In this document: piece after piece, positions 7,486-15,372 of the stretch
Position numbering within the stretch: the stretch's first letter is position 1
Layout of the letters: every line of letters begins with the position of its first letter
Assembly: GCF_013415105.1 (NCBI RefSeq)
Contig: NZ_JACCDF010000021.1
Span: 1 to 40,104 of the forward strand
Direction: 5' to 3'
Source of the DNA: Vreelandella salicampi
Lineage (GTDB): Bacteria; Pseudomonadota; Gammaproteobacteria; Pseudomonadales; Halomonadaceae
DNA: 40,104 nucleotides
The notes under the pieces: generated by a model
The model's database searches: none
Told to the model about the DNA's origin: nothing
What the model saw: only the letters and a program-made list of their open reading frames with translations
Made by a program: the position numbers and the translations under genes

Positions 7486-8430
7486 ATGTCGTCACCCCCT
7501 GAGAGCCACTACCCTCGCGACTTGATCGGTTACGGGCGCAACCCGCCCCACGCTAACTGGCCTAACAAGGCCAAAATTGCCGTTCAGTTCGTGCTCAACT
7601 ACGAAGAGGGCGCGGAAAACTGCGTGCTCCACGGCGATGAGGGCTCAGAGCAGTTTCTCTCAGAGATGATCGGTGCGCCGGCCTTTCCTGATCGCCACTT
7701 GAGCATGGAGTCGATCTACGAGTACGGCTCGCGGGTGGGCGTGTGGCGGATTCTGCGCGAGTTTGAAAAGCGCGATTTGCCGCTAACGGTGTTTGGCGTG
7801 GCGATGGCGTTGGAGCGCAATCCTGATGTCGCCCAGGCATTTAAGGAGCTCGGCCACGAAGTCGCCTGCCACGGCTACCGCTGGATTCACTACCAGGAAG
7901 TGCCCGAGCACATCGAGCGCGAGCACCTGCAAAAAGCGCTAGACATTTTTCAGCGCCTCTACGGCGAAAAACCGGCAGGTTGGTATACCGGGCGCGATAG
8001 CCCCAATACCCGGCGCCTGCTGCTGGATGAAGGCGGCTTTCTCTACGACAGCGACTACTACGGCGACGACCTGCCGTTCTGGACCCGTGGCCACGATAGC
8101 CAAGGGCGCGAGCACGACCATTTGATTGTGCCCTACACCCTGGACAGCAACGACATGCGCTTTGCCTCGCCGCAAGGTTTTAACACCGCGGATCACTTTT
8201 TCACCTACCTGCGTGATGCCTTCGATGTGCTTTACGCCGAAGGCGATGAAGCGCCCAAAATGCTGTCGGTGGGGATGCACTGTCGCTTACTCGGCCGCCC
8301 CGGGCGGTTTCGCGCACTGCAGCGCTTTTTGGATTACATCGAAACCCATGACCGGGTCTGGGTGGCCCGGCGGGTCGATATCGCCCGTCACTGGGCCGAG
8401 CACCACCCCGCTGAAAGGGATAACACATGA
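7486..8430 (+). CDS. puuE: Allantoinase PuuE (polysaccharide-deacetylase fold)
   Basis: A 314-aa protein matching the PuuE type of allantoinase, which hydrolyses (S)-allantoin to allantoate and is unrelated to amidohydrolase-type AllB. Recognisable features are the N-terminal YPRDLIGYG and PPHANWP motifs, QFVLNYEEGAE near residues 35-45, the MESIYEYGSRVGVWRI segment, CHGYRWIHY, and DSPNTRRLLLDEGGFLYDS. The ATG has TAGGAG 7 nt upstream. Its last four bases overlap allE (ATGA), so the two are translationally coupled. It heads the plus-strand unit puuE-allE-allA behind the second TTGTATACAA operator. Confidence 0.95.
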   Translation: MSSPPESHYPRDLIGYGRNPPHANWPNKAKIAVQFVLNYEEGAENCVLHGDEGSEQFLSEMIGAPAFPDRHLSMESIYEYGSRVGVWRILREFEKRDLPLTVFGVAMALERNPDVAQAFKELGHEVACHGYRWIHYQEVPEHIEREHLQKALDIFQRLYGEKPAGWYTGRDSPNTRRLLLDEGGFLYDSDYYGDDLPFWTRGHDSQGREHDHLIVPYTLDSNDMRFASPQGFNTADHFFTYLRDAFDVLYAEGDEAPKMLSVGMHCRLLGRPGRFRALQRFLDYIETHDRVWVARRVDIARHWAEHHPAERDNT

Positions 8431-9260
8431 AGAAAACTACCTACTATGCCCCGCAGGGTGGGCATCCACCACAAACGCAGTTAACCGCGGATCGCGCCGT
8501 TTTCACCGAGGCCTACGCGCTGATCCCCAAAGGCGTGATGCAGGATATCGTCACCAGTAACCTGCCGTTTTGGGAGGGTACGCGCCTGTGGGTATTGGCG
8601 CGGCCGCTGTCGGGCTTCGCCGAGACGTTTTCCCAGTACATTATGGACGTGGCGCCGGAAGGCGGTAGCGACAAGCCTGAACTCGACCCGCAAGCCGAAG
8701 GCGTGCTGTTTATCGTCGAAGGTGAGTTAACGCTGACGCTATCCGGCGAGCGCCATACGATGACGCCCGGCGGCTATGCATTTATTCCCCCCGGCAGCCA
8801 CTGGCAGGTGCGCAACGAATCGAGTGCGCCGGTGCGTTTTCACTGGGTGCGCAAAGCCTATGAGTTTGTCGAAGGGCTGGAGATACCGGAGGCGTTTGTC
8901 ACCAACGAGCAGGACGTTGCGCCGATTGAAATGCCGGGCACCGAAGGGCGCTGGGCAACCACGCGTTTTGTCGAGCCAACGGATGTGCGCCACGACATGC
9001 ACGTGAACATTGTCACCTTCCAGCCGGGCGGCGTGATTCCCTTCGATGAAACCCACGTGATGGAGCACGGCCTTTACGTGCTCGAAGGCAAGGCGGTGTA
9101 TCACCTCAACCAAGAATGGGTTGAAGTCGAAGCGGGGGATTTTATGTGGCTACGCGCCTTCTGCCCTCAGGCGTGTTACGCCGGCGGGCCAGGGCCTTTC
9201 CGGTATTTGTTGTATAAAGACGTTAACCGCCATGCGGCTCTTAGCCTTAATACACGTTAA
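8427..9260 (+). CDS. allE: (S)-ureidoglycine aminohydrolase AllE (bicupin)
   Basis: A 277-aa double cupin that deaminates (S)-ureidoglycine to (S)-ureidoglycolate and ammonia, a Mn2+ enzyme. The C-terminal cupin carries the metal ligands Glu208, His210, His214 and Gln248; these show the same +2/+4/+34 spacing as the characterised enzymes. The N-terminal cupin spans about residues 55-140. The length is typical. The start overlaps the puuE stop. Automated pipelines often label this family bifunctional allantoicase, but only the aminohydrolase signature is seen. Its substrate requires an allantoate amidohydrolase, which is not in this window. Confidence 0.93.
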   Translation: MKKTTYYAPQGGHPPQTQLTADRAVFTEAYALIPKGVMQDIVTSNLPFWEGTRLWVLARPLSGFAETFSQYIMDVAPEGGSDKPELDPQAEGVLFIVEGELTLTLSGERHTMTPGGYAFIPPGSHWQVRNESSAPVRFHWVRKAYEFVEGLEIPEAFVTNEQDVAPIEMPGTEGRWATTRFVEPTDVRHDMHVNIVTFQPGGVIPFDETHVMEHGLYVLEGKAVYHLNQEWVEVEAGDFMWLRAFCPQACYAGGPGPFRYLLYKDVNRHAALSLNTR

Positions 9261-9272
9261 AAAAAGGCTGCT

Positions 9273-9295
9273 TTCGCTGCGTTTTACGCGGCGAA
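9273..9295 (+). other. Stem-loop between allE and allA
   Basis: TTCGCTGCGT and ACGCGGCGAA pair over 10 bp (one G-T) with a TTT loop in the 60-bp gap. The next T-run (GTTTTT) is 8 nt away, so this may be a weak attenuator or an mRNA stabiliser rather than a strict terminator. Confidence 0.45.
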
Positions 9296-9320
9296 GATAA
9301 ATGTTTTTAGGAATTAAAAA

Positions 9321-9815
9321 ATGCTTGAATTAACAGCCGAGCCGCTGACGGCAGAGGCCTTTGCGCCCTTTGGCGATGTGATTGATGCTCGCACGTCAGC
9401 GTCGTTTCCCATCAACGCCGGTCGCACTCAGCGCCATCACGATCTTGCGAAGGTGGAAACCTTGGGCGAAAACGCCCGCACGCTGATCAACATCTTTGTC
9501 AGCCAGCCGGTGACATTGCCGCTTGAGCTGACGTTTTTAGAGCGCCACCCGTTGGGCAGCCAAGCGTTTATGCCGCTGCACACGGAGCGCTTTATCGTCG
9601 TGGTGGCCGCGCCGGGGGAGGAGATCCACCCTGGCGAGGTGCGCGCCTTTGTCACCGATGGCCGCCAGGGCGTGAACTATCATGCGGGCACCTGGCACGC
9701 CATCCAATCGGTGCTGGCGCGCGAAGGCGAGTTTCTGGTCGTGGACCGGGGCGGCGACGGCTCGAACTGTGACGAATACCCCATACAAATACGCGTCACA
9801 TTGAACGAGGCGTAA
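9321..9815 (+). CDS. allA: Ureidoglycolate lyase AllA
   Basis: A 164-aa protein of the AllA family, which splits (S)-ureidoglycolate into glyoxylate and urea. Recognisable are the AFAPFGDVID start (residues about 13-22), NAGRTQRHHDLA, LERHPLGSQAFMPL near 75-88, FVTDGRQGVNYHAGTWHAI near 110-128 and the terminal VDRGGDGSNCDEY segment. The length is normal. The ATG has AGGA 8 nt upstream. It releases urea, linking this cluster to the urease genes about 18 kb away. It converges with the BCCT gene, 19 nt apart, with no terminator between. Confidence 0.95.
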   Translation: MLELTAEPLTAEAFAPFGDVIDARTSASFPINAGRTQRHHDLAKVETLGENARTLINIFVSQPVTLPLELTFLERHPLGSQAFMPLHTERFIVVVAAPGEEIHPGEVRAFVTDGRQGVNYHAGTWHAIQSVLAREGEFLVVDRGGDGSNCDEYPIQIRVTLNEA

Positions 9816-9834
9816 GGCGCGCCGCCAGCTGGTG

Positions 9835-11394
9835 TCAGTTCTCGATGATGCCCTGCTCGCGAGCCATGGCGTACGCGGCCTGCGGCCCTTTCCATAGCGA
9901 CGGCAGAATAATCAACGACACCGGGATCGCGGTGATCACAATAAACTGCTGTAGCGCGCTAATTTGCCCTGCCCCCATGTAAAGCAGAATCGCCGCCATC
10001 AGCGCCATGGCAATACCCCAAAACGCGCGAATCAGCGGGTTGGGGTTATCGTGCCCGGCGCCGACCATGGCGATGGCGTAACTCATTGAGTCACCCGTGG
10101 TGGCGACGAAAATCGTGGTCAGCAGCAAAATTGCCAGCGCCATCAAGGTGCCACCGGGTAGCGCCTGCGCGACCGTTAGCGTTGCGACGTCAAACTGAAA
10201 GTTGTTTAGCGCCTCGGTTAAGTCAATCGCGCCAGTTAGCTGGTAGTAAATGCCTGAACCGCCTAACAGGGTAAACCACATGCTGGTAGCGATAGGCGCC
10301 AGAATCGCCACGGCGATAATCATTTCGCGGACGCTGCGGCCGCGTGAAATCCGTGCGACAAAAATCGCCATTAGCGGCGCATAGCCGATAAACCAGGCAA
10401 AGAAGAACACCGTCCACCACTGCATCCACCACGCCGGGGCGGTTTCAGCGGTCATTGTGGCCATGGTGAAAAACTCACTCATGTAAGCGCCAAAGCCCGA
10501 GGCGTAGCTGTTGATCAAAAACAGCGTCGGCCCAAACAGCAGAATCACTGCGGCAATCGCCAGCGCCAAAAACACGTTAAAGCGGCTTAGCATTTGGATG
10601 CCGCGATGTACGCCGCTCATGGAGGAGGCCACGTAGACGGCGCCGAGCAGAGCCAGAATCGCCAGCTGCATGGGGTAGCCCTGCGGCAAGCCAAACAATT
10701 CGTGTAAGCCAAAGCTTACCTGCGTGGCCAAAAAGCCAATCGGGCCAACGGTGCCCGCCACCAGTGCAATCACGCAGCAGGCATCTACCACCCCGCCCAG
10801 CGGGCCTTGCATCAGGCGCTGACCCAGTACCGGGTAAAGCAATGTGCGCGGCTGCAGCGGCTGGCCTTTCACGTAGTGCGCGTGCGCCAGTACCACGGCG
10901 GAGAGCGAACCGAGCACCGCCCAGGCCAAAAAGCCCCAGTGCATGAACGACTGCGCTAACGCGCCGGAGACGGCCGCCGCCGTGCCCGCCTCGGTATCAA
11001 AGGCGGGCGGTGTAACCACGAAGTGATACACCGGCTCGCCTGCAGCAAAGAACACGCCGCCACCGGCAAGCAAGGTGCACAAAATAATCGATACCCACTT
11101 AAACGTGCTCATTTCGGGCGCGTCTAAGTTGCCGATTTTGGCTTTTGCTGCCGGCGTCATGGCAAGGCCGATAGCGACGAAAAAAGTCGCAAGCAGCAAC
11201 AGCTGAAAATACGTGCCCAGGGTGATGGCCGTCCAGGCAAAACCGGTGCTGATGCTGTCAGCCACCAGGTCAATATCGAACAGCGACAGCAGTACGAACG
11301 CTGCGATAAAGCCGATGCTCAAGATCAGCACAATGGGGTCGCCCAAGGCGCGAATTCCTCGCGGTGGGGACGTTCGTTGAGGGGAATGAGGCAT
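9835..11394 (-). CDS. BCCT-family transporter with atypical substrate signature
   Basis: A 519-aa, about 12-TM inner-membrane protein. BCCT hallmarks are present: FMHWGFLAWAV (150-160), HAHYVKGQPL (171-180), VIALVAGTVGPIGFLATQV (208-226) and VARISRGRSVRE (346-357). The family usually imports betaine, choline or carnitine. In the TM8 signature, normally a Trp-rich segment forming the quaternary-ammonium box, the sequence is WWTVFFFAWFIGYAP (326-340), with several expected tryptophans replaced by Phe or Tyr. The substrate may therefore not be a classical betaine. It lies between the ureide genes and the ABC importer. No clear Shine-Dalgarno is seen before the ATG. Confidence 0.9.
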   Translation of the reverse strand: MPHSPQRTSPPRGIRALGDPIVLILSIGFIAAFVLLSLFDIDLVADSISTGFAWTAITLGTYFQLLLLATFFVAIGLAMTPAAKAKIGNLDAPEMSTFKWVSIILCTLLAGGGVFFAAGEPVYHFVVTPPAFDTEAGTAAAVSGALAQSFMHWGFLAWAVLGSLSAVVLAHAHYVKGQPLQPRTLLYPVLGQRLMQGPLGGVVDACCVIALVAGTVGPIGFLATQVSFGLHELFGLPQGYPMQLAILALLGAVYVASSMSGVHRGIQMLSRFNVFLALAIAAVILLFGPTLFLINSYASGFGAYMSEFFTMATMTAETAPAWWMQWWTVFFFAWFIGYAPLMAIFVARISRGRSVREMIIAVAILAPIATSMWFTLLGGSGIYYQLTGAIDLTEALNNFQFDVATLTVAQALPGGTLMALAILLLTTIFVATTGDSMSYAIAMVGAGHDNPNPLIRAFWGIAMALMAAILLYMGAGQISALQQFIVITAIPVSLIILPSLWKGPQAAYAMAREQGIIEN

Positions 11395-11451
11395 TTAATA
11401 CACCATTAAGCGTTAGGGGGAAGATATCGGGGAGTTGCTATAGATAATACG

Positions 11452-11483
11452 CAATAAAAAAGCGCCATTCATAGAATGGCGCT
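11452..11483 (-). terminator. Minus-strand intrinsic terminator in front of the BCCT gene
   Basis: A perfect 10-bp stem (AGCGCCATTC / GAATGGCGCT, 11461-11483) with a 3-nt loop, followed on the minus strand by TTTTTTATT. It ends 58 nt before the BCCT start. No minus-strand gene feeds it in the window, so it either insulates the BCCT promoter or acts as a leader attenuator. The rest of the 11395-11684 gap holds no gene I can support. Confidence 0.75.
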
Positions 11484-11684
11484 AAATCAGAAATATTCGT
11501 CACCGTATCATTTTGATAGACAAAGGTCGAGTGTCGCCGTGCTGGTGCATTCATCGGTTCGTCATGCCTATTCGTGGTGCACATCGCCGTGCGAGAAAAT
11601 GCGGCATACCAGTGATAATGTGGTAAATGATTGATAAAAAAGTGTTTATTTTTAGTTGGCCGCTTTTGTGCATTAACCCAGTGG

Positions 11685-11699
11685 GATAATTGTATACAA
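11685..11699 (+). promoter_or_regulatory. -10 element abutting the third TTGTATACAA operator
   Basis: A GATAAT hexamer (11685-11690) shares its last T with the third exact TTGTATACAA palindrome (11690-11699), 12 nt before the start codon of the ABC importer gene. A repressor bound here would block the promoter and the ribosome-binding region. Confidence 0.65.
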
Positions 11700-11711
11700 G
11701 GTGAGATAACT

Positions 11712-12758
11712 ATGAACACGACAATGATGACAAGCCGCAGTTTTTGTGGCGCAGCACTGGCGTTGGCGCTTTGGTCCACGGCGGGCCATGCCCAAGAAAC
11801 CGATATTCGCTTTCAGCTGGACTGGCGTTTTGAAGGGCCTTCGGCGCCTTTTTTGATGGCGGTAGAACGGGGCTATTTTGCTGAGGAGGGCTTGGATGTC
11901 CAGATCGACTCCGGCAGCGGCTCGGCAGGGGCGATCAACCGCGTGGCCTCCGGCGCCTATGAAATGGGCTTTGGTGATTTAAACGCCCTGATTGAATTTT
12001 TGGCCGAAAACCCCGACGGGCCGGGCATCACCGGCGTGTATAGCGTCTACGATGGCACCCCTGCAGCGGTTTTCGCCCGTAAAGATAGCGGTATTGAAGC
12101 ACCTGCTGATCTGGCCGGCAAAACCATTGCCGCCCCTACCTTCGATACCGGTTATCGCGCCTGGGGCATTTTTGCCGCCGCCAACGACTTGGACCCCAAC
12201 GCCGTGGAGTGGCAAAACGTCGACCCGACGCTGCGTGAAACCTTGCTGACGCGGGGCGATGTGGATGCGATCACGGGCTTTTACTTCACCAGCTTATTGA
12301 ACCTCGAAGAACGCGGCATGAGTCAAGACGAGCTGACGATCATGCCGTTTCCGGAATACGGTGTGCCCCTTTACGGCAACGCGATTATCGCCAGCGAATC
12401 GTTTGCCGAAGAGAACCCCGAGGCGGTGCGCGGCTTTTTGCGCGCGTTCAACCGCGCCCTGGGCGAAACGCTAGATGACCCCGATGCCGCGATTGAATAC
12501 GTGCGTAACCGCGATGAGTTGATCGATGTCGAGATGGAAACCCGCCGCTTGAAGCTCGCCCTCGATAGCGTGGTGGATACGCCGGATGCCCGCGAGAACG
12601 GTGTAGGCGATATCGACGAAGAGCGCCTGGCTAAGGCGATTCAACTGGTGGGCGACGCCTACTCGCTGCCGACTTTGCCCGAGGTCGAGGACGTCTTCGA
12701 TAGCGCTTATCTGCCGCCGCAAGAGGCCCGCATGCTGCTGTCGGAAGGGAGCGAATAA
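11712..12758 (+). CDS. NMT1/SsuA-type ABC transporter substrate-binding protein
   Basis: A 348-aa protein with a Sec signal peptide (cleavage after GHAQ, about residue 28). The NMT1-like fold opens with FQLDWRFEGPSAPFLMAVERGYFAEEGLDVQ split over residues about 34-64, then GSGSAGAINRVASGAYEMGFGD. The start is the ATG after AAGGTGAG; the open frame upstream lacks a ribosome site. Relatives deliver thiamine precursors, sulfonates, pyrimidines or other nitrogen compounds. The shared TTGTATACAA operator points to a ureide, purine or hydantoin-like ligand, which is inference. It is followed after 2 nt by the ATPase gene. Confidence 0.9.
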   Translation: MNTTMMTSRSFCGAALALALWSTAGHAQETDIRFQLDWRFEGPSAPFLMAVERGYFAEEGLDVQIDSGSGSAGAINRVASGAYEMGFGDLNALIEFLAENPDGPGITGVYSVYDGTPAAVFARKDSGIEAPADLAGKTIAAPTFDTGYRAWGIFAAANDLDPNAVEWQNVDPTLRETLLTRGDVDAITGFYFTSLLNLEERGMSQDELTIMPFPEYGVPLYGNAIIASESFAEENPEAVRGFLRAFNRALGETLDDPDAAIEYVRNRDELIDVEMETRRLKLALDSVVDTPDARENGVGDIDEERLAKAIQLVGDAYSLPTLPEVEDVFDSAYLPPQEARMLLSEGSE

Positions 12759-12760
12759 AC

Positions 12761-13540
12761 ATGTCGGCGTTTGTTGCTTTCGATCACGTAAGCCTTGCTT
12801 ACGACGACTCGGGTAATGCCATTGAGGACATTGATCTGGATATCCACGAAGGCGAGTTTGTCGCCTTCGTGGGGCCCTCAGGCTGCGGCAAGTCCACGTT
12901 TATGAAGTTGTGCACGGGCCTGCACGCGCCAACGGCCGGGTCGATAAAGGTTGACGGTGTGGCGGTCACCGAGCCGCTAAAAATCTCCGGGATGGCGTTT
13001 CAAAACGCCAACCTGCTGCCCTGGCGTACCACGTTGGATAACGTGCTGCTGCCGCTTGAGATCGTCAAACCCTATCGGCATCAGTTTCGTAAGCGGCGCA
13101 AGGAGTTTGAGGGCTGGGCGCGCGATTTGCTCAAAACCGTGGGTCTGGCCGACTACGAAGACCAGTACCCGTGGCAGCTTTCCGGCGGTATGCAGCAGCG
13201 CGCCTCTATTTGTCGCGCATTAATCCATCAGCCCCGGCTGCTCATGCTCGACGAGCCGTTTGGTGCGCTGGATGCGTTCACCCGCGAAGAGCTTTGGTGC
13301 GTGCTGCGCGATCTGTGGGAGGCGCAGCGCTTTACCGTGGTGCTGGTGACGCACGATTTGCGCGAAGCGGCGTTTCTCGCCGATACCGTCTACGTCATGA
13401 GTAGCCGCCCCGGGCGTGTGGTCGAGCGGCGGGAGATTGATTTGCCCCGGCCCCGCGCGCTGGACATCACCTACGACAAACCCTTTATCGATCTGGTGCA
13501 CGAGCTGCGTGCCCAGATCGGCGAAATTCGCAGCACGTAA
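12761..13540 (+). CDS. ABC transporter ATP-binding protein (nitrate/sulfonate/taurine type)
   Basis: A 259-aa cytosolic ATPase with Walker A GPSGCGKST (residues about 38-46), Q-loop FQNANLLPWRTT, the ABC signature LSGGMQQR near 139-146 and Walker B LLMLDEPFGALDA near 159-171, then the H-loop VTHD. It energises the importer made with the preceding binding protein and the next gene. An insertion of about 15 charged residues (HQFRKRRKEFEGW) sits before the signature, as in NMT1-type importers. No motif is degraded. Confidence 0.95.
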   Translation: MSAFVAFDHVSLAYDDSGNAIEDIDLDIHEGEFVAFVGPSGCGKSTFMKLCTGLHAPTAGSIKVDGVAVTEPLKISGMAFQNANLLPWRTTLDNVLLPLEIVKPYRHQFRKRRKEFEGWARDLLKTVGLADYEDQYPWQLSGGMQQRASICRALIHQPRLLMLDEPFGALDAFTREELWCVLRDLWEAQRFTVVLVTHDLREAAFLADTVYVMSSRPGRVVERREIDLPRPRALDITYDKPFIDLVHELRAQIGEIRST

Positions 13541-13556
13541 GGTGTAAGGCTTGCTT

Positions 13557-14327
13557 ATGAATGTTAAACGTCAGACGACCGAGCGCTTGGCGCCGTGGAT
13601 CGCGGTGGTGGTATTGACGCTGATCTGGGAGCTCACAGTACGCCTTTTCGACGTGCCGAGCTTCATTTTCCCCAGCGCCTGGGAGACGGCCACCGCGCTT
13701 GTTACCTATGCCGGGCCTATCGGGATGCACTCTTGGCAAACCCTTTGGACCACGCTGGTGGGGTTTGCGCTTGGCGTCGCCGTGGGGCTGGGGCTTGGCT
13801 TTATCGTCGGCTCGTCGCGCTTTTTGTATAACGCCTGTTACCCACTATTGGTGGGGTTCAATGCGATCCCGAAAGTCGCGTTTGTACCGATTTTGGTGGT
13901 GTGGTTCGGCATTGGCTCAGTACCCGCGATTCTTACCGCGTTTTTGATCTGCTTTTTTCCCATCGTCGTTAACGTAGCCACCGGCCTTGCCACGCTAGAG
14001 CCGGAGATGGAGGACGTGTTGCGCGTGCTCGGCGCAAAGCGCATGGATGTGTTGCTGAAAATCGGCCTGCCGCGCTCGCTGCCTTACTTCTTCGCCTCGC
14101 TGAAGGTCGCGATCACCCTGGCGTTCGTGGGCACGGTGGTGTCGGAAACCGTCGCCTCCAACCAGGGTATTGGCTACTTAATGATGAGCGCCGGCTCGCA
14201 AATGCGCATGGGCTTGGTGTTTGCCGGGCTTATCGTGATCAGCGCCATGGCAATGGTGATGTACGAACTCTTCGCGCTGCTGGAAAAACGCATGACCGCC
14301 TGGGCGCATCGCGGCCAAAACCGCTAA
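13557..14327 (+). CDS. ABC transporter permease (BPD_transp_1)
   Basis: A 256-aa inner-membrane protein with about six TM segments. The cytoplasmic EAA loop is visible as LGAKRMDVLLKIGLPRSLPY near residues 160-180 and contacts the ATPase. A TTG at 13551 could start two codons earlier, but the ATG at 13557 has TAAGG 8 nt upstream. It completes a three-gene importer. The TM segment before the EAA loop carries VVWFGIGSVPAILTAF, typical of SsuC/TauC-like permeases. Confidence 0.92.
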   Translation: MNVKRQTTERLAPWIAVVVLTLIWELTVRLFDVPSFIFPSAWETATALVTYAGPIGMHSWQTLWTTLVGFALGVAVGLGLGFIVGSSRFLYNACYPLLVGFNAIPKVAFVPILVVWFGIGSVPAILTAFLICFFPIVVNVATGLATLEPEMEDVLRVLGAKRMDVLLKIGLPRSLPYFFASLKVAITLAFVGTVVSETVASNQGIGYLMMSAGSQMRMGLVFAGLIVISAMAMVMYELFALLEKRMTAWAHRGQNR

Positions 14328-14430
14328 GACAATCGTTTCAAGAAAACCATTTTAAGACAATTTTTTAAAGCTGCCATTACGGCAATTGATCGGCGCTTGC
14401 GCCAATAATGATGTTAACGGGGGAGTTACC

Positions 14431-15216
14431 ATGAAAAATCGTCGCAACACAGGCAAAAATGCAGCCACAGCGCTGGTGAAAACCGGGCTGGTGGCGCTGG
14501 CGGCCATCAGCATCGCACCGGCGGCGCAGGCCGAGAAGTTTTTTTCGGATTCGAGTATTTCGCTACTCTATAGCGATCAGTACGAGACCTTTGGCAACCA
14601 AACCCGTACGGATACCTACGTCACCTTTGAAAACGTAACGGCGCATAACTGGGGCGGTACGTTTTTGTTTGTGGACCGCAATCAAGGTCGCGGCACCTAT
14701 AATGACGATGACGACCTGTACGGCGAATTTTCTCCCACGCTGAGTTTGAGTTGGCTAAGCGATGTGGAGCTAAGCCGGGGCATCCTTAAAGATATCTCGC
14801 TTGCGGGTACTTACGAATTTGGCGGCGGCACAGATGCCACCAACGTGTTAACGGGGCTAAGCTTCGCTTGGGATGTACCGGGAACCGTCTACTTCAATAG
14901 CGCTTTTTACTACGTGAACAACAGCGAAATCAGCGATGATTTGCAGATGACGCTCACCTGGGGCGCGCCGTTTGAGCTAGGCGCCTCGCGTTTTCTGTTT
15001 GACGGCTACATCGATTATTCCTCTGCCGCGTCAGACCATAACCCTGAGTTTCACTTCAACCCGCAGCTGAAGTGGGATTTGGGCCACTATTCGGGCAATC
15101 CGGGCGTACTTTATGCCGGGATTGAGTACTCCTATTGGCATAACAAGTACGGTGTTGGTGAGGAGTTGATGGATACCGAAAGCGCGGTGAGTGCGTTGGT
15201 GAAGTTCCACTTCTAA
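14431..15216 (+). CDS. Tsx-like outer-membrane channel
   Basis: A 261-aa protein with a signal peptide (AQA, about residue 31) and alternating beta-barrel strands ending in a terminal Phe (VKFHF), the outer-membrane insertion signal. The N-terminal pattern SLLYSDQYETFG and TFENVTAHNWGGTFLFVDR match the nucleoside-specific channel family Tsx. GGGGGAG precedes the ATG. It follows the ABC importer by about 100 nt, with no terminator in the gap, and ends at a terminator, so it is likely the outer-membrane entry port for the importer's substrate. The substrate itself is unknown. Confidence 0.85.
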   Translation: MKNRRNTGKNAATALVKTGLVALAAISIAPAAQAEKFFSDSSISLLYSDQYETFGNQTRTDTYVTFENVTAHNWGGTFLFVDRNQGRGTYNDDDDLYGEFSPTLSLSWLSDVELSRGILKDISLAGTYEFGGGTDATNVLTGLSFAWDVPGTVYFNSAFYYVNNSEISDDLQMTLTWGAPFELGASRFLFDGYIDYSSAASDHNPEFHFNPQLKWDLGHYSGNPGVLYAGIEYSYWHNKYGVGEELMDTESAVSALVKFHF

Positions 15217-15257
15217 AGCCGCCAGCCGGGCGCTTGCCCTGGCTAGCCTGCCTGTCG

Positions 15258-15282
15258 CCGCCTCCTTTGAGAGGCGGTTTTC
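15258..15282 (+). terminator. Rho-independent terminator after the Tsx-like gene
   Basis: CCGCCTC and GAGGCGG form a 7-bp GC stem with a 6-nt loop, followed by TTTTC. It closes the ABC importer and channel unit. Confidence 0.8.
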
Positions 15283-15372
15283 ATGTGTGTTCTTGGTCGT
15301 GTCATCCGTCTTCGACGTGCCATCGCCTATCAACATGCCATAATGGAGGCCTCATCGTCCAAAGAGGCCGTC

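Noticed and set aside
11657..11672. Possible sigma-54 promoter (TGGC-N8-GTGC) before the ABC importer
   Set aside because: GG-N10-GC spacing is right, but both boxes are poor; the GATAAT element overlapping the operator is the better promoter.
11438..11779. A 113-codon minus-strand frame upstream of the BCCT gene
   Set aside because: It overlaps the ABC binding-protein start and its promoter and contains the hairpin terminator; nothing protein-like is seen.
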